A DNA stretch of 5,735 bases from assembly GCA_002724505.1 (NCBI GenBank), contig PBOV01000160.1, forward strand, positions 1 to 5,735, written 5' to 3'. Below the pieces are notes generated by a model. It saw only the letters and a list, made by a program, of their open reading frames with translations. It was not told the DNA's origin and did not search any database. Shown here one piece after another: positions 4,943 to 5,735 of the stretch. Numbering within the stretch: position 1 is the first letter of the stretch; each line of letters opens with the position of its first letter. Origin of the DNA: Rhodospirillaceae bacterium (lineage in GTDB: Bacteria > Pseudomonadota > Alphaproteobacteria > MPNO01 > UBA2964). The translations under genes and the position numbers were made by a program.

Positions 4943-5735
4943 TTAATCTCTCCGAACTGGTCTTACGTCTACAGCTCGAATTCCTTTTCCTTCTTCAAGG
5001 ACAATTACCGGATTAACTTCAATCTCAGAAAGCCATGTCCGATGCTCTACAAAAAAGTCCGACAGACTAACAATAGACTGTGCTAACGCCTCAATATCTC
5101 TTGGTGCCTGGCCACGAAAACCCCCGAGAGCCTTTGCTCCACGCAACTCGGATAGCATTTCTATTGCATCGGCTTTATTCACTGGCGCCAAACGCAGTGA
5201 AACATCTTTCATAAGCTCAACAAAAACACCACCCAGGCCCACAACAACAATTGGCCCAAAATCCGGATCCTCTCGCACACCGACCAGCATTTCCAAACCG
5301 TTAACCATTTCCTGCACTAGAAAACTATCGATCTTATCCTCACCGATCTTATTTTGGAGAACGATAGCAGCTTCCTGAACGGCGTTTGCATCGCGTAAAT
5401 CTAAAACAACGCCGCCAGCTTCCGTTTTATGGCTAATCTCTTTAGAAATAATTTTCAATACGACCGGAAAGCCAATTTGGGTCGCCGCGGCCGCAGCCTC
5501 TTCCGGGCTGGAAACTGTTGATTGATGCGGCGCGGTTAAACCGCGTTCCGAAAGCGCTTCAACAAGTCTATCGTCGGAAACATTAGAAATTGTGCCCGAT
5601 GCATCGGGCAATTCGGGCAGACCACGGCGCCGGGCAGCACTGTAGTTCACTAATGCCAGCATAGAGCGCACCATGGTCGGCACACTAAACAAAAATGGCA
5701 TCCCAGCACCATCTTGAAACTCTCGTAACGCGGCG
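4943..5735 (-). CDS. Acyl-CoA synthetase (NDP-forming), C-terminal ATP-grasp part; 5' end outside the window
   Basis: The C-terminal 263 codons of an ADP/NDP-forming acyl-CoA synthetase, which makes acyl-CoA from a carboxylic acid, CoA and ATP through a phosphohistidine. The frame is open to the right edge, and the residues before the internal ATG at 5701 (A-L-R-E-F-Q-D-G-A-G) continue the family pattern, so that ATG is not the start. The N-terminal CoA-binding and ligase domains should lie beyond the edge. Seen here, numbered from 5701: an ATP-grasp entry helix V-E-A-L-S-E-R-G (47-54), PEEAAAAATQIGFPVVLKI (66-84), the SHKTEAGGVVLDL motif with His91 (codon 5429-5431), VGVREDPDFGPIVVVGLGGVFVE (140-162), and the terminal E-I-E-V-N-P metal/nucleotide motif (226-231). 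His91 matches the second phosphorylated histidine known in archaeal acetyl-CoA synthetase (ADP-forming). It lies 76 bases upstream of the crotonase gene. FerA (feruloyl-CoA synthetase) of Sphingobium is of this superfamily, but the substrate cannot be read from this part. Confidence 0.88.
   Translation of the reverse strand, partial: AALREFQDGAGMPFLFSVPTMVRSMLALVNYSAARRRGLPELPDASGTISNVSDDRLVEALSERGLTAPHQSTVSSPEEAAAAATQIGFPVVLKIISKEISHKTEAGGVVLDLRDANAVQEAAIVLQNKIGEDKIDSFLVQEMVNGLEMLVGVREDPDFGPIVVVGLGGVFVELMKDVSLRLAPVNKADAIEMLSELRGAKALGGFRGQAPRDIEALAQSIVSLSDFFVEHRTWLSEIEVNPVIVLEEGKGIRAVDVRPVRRD

Noticed and set aside
1..5735. A defence system, CRISPR array, mobile element or other wholly new system
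   Set aside because: No nuclease, toxin, transposase, integrase, spaced repeats or retron-like structure was seen; all major frames belong to known metabolic families apart from the small membrane protein.

Overview
The window reads as accessory, catabolic-type chromosome from a proteobacterium, most likely an alphaproteobacterium. This rests on protein flavour only: LeuC/LeuD-like proteins, a 4,5-dihydroxyphthalate-decarboxylase-like protein, a hydroxycinnamoyl-CoA hydratase/lyase-like protein and an NDP-forming acyl-CoA synthetase. Base composition is moderate by eye, and no rRNA, tRNA or other taxonomic marker is present. I see no CRISPR array, insertion sequence, phage gene, tRNA or rRNA.

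Layout. Positions 62-2360 (+) hold a tight three-gene unit: a LeuC-like large subunit and a LeuD-like small subunit overlapping by one base (TGATG), then, 20 bases on, an 82-residue two-helix membrane protein with a GTG start and a very strong ribosome binding site. A 328-base AT-rich gap (2361-2688) follows. Positions 2689-3678 (+) encode a cytoplasmic substrate-binding-fold protein of the 4,5-dihydroxyphthalate decarboxylase-like family, starting at TTG. Converging on it from the minus strand are a crotonase of the hydroxycinnamoyl-CoA hydratase/lyase type (3937-4866, with its own terminator) and, upstream of that, the C-terminal ATP-grasp part of an NDP-forming acyl-CoA synthetase that runs off the right edge (4943-5735).

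How the genes may work together. The minus-strand pair recalls the ferA/ferB pair of Sphingobium sp. SYK-6: an NDP-forming acyl-CoA synthetase activates a hydroxycinnamate, then a crotonase hydrates it and splits off acetyl-CoA. The neighbouring decarboxylase-like protein also belongs to a family named for aromatic-acid catabolism. However, the crotonase here lacks the tyrosine that binds the phenol in the characterised lyase and carries a histone-like lysine/arginine tail. The LeuCD pair keeps its iron-sulfur and core dehydratase motifs but is altered at several segments conserved in leucine-biosynthetic isopropylmalate isomerase. The most interesting reading is therefore a small-acid or aryl-acid catabolic neighbourhood built from re-purposed paralogues. 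This is inference; no complete new pathway can be proved from the window alone.
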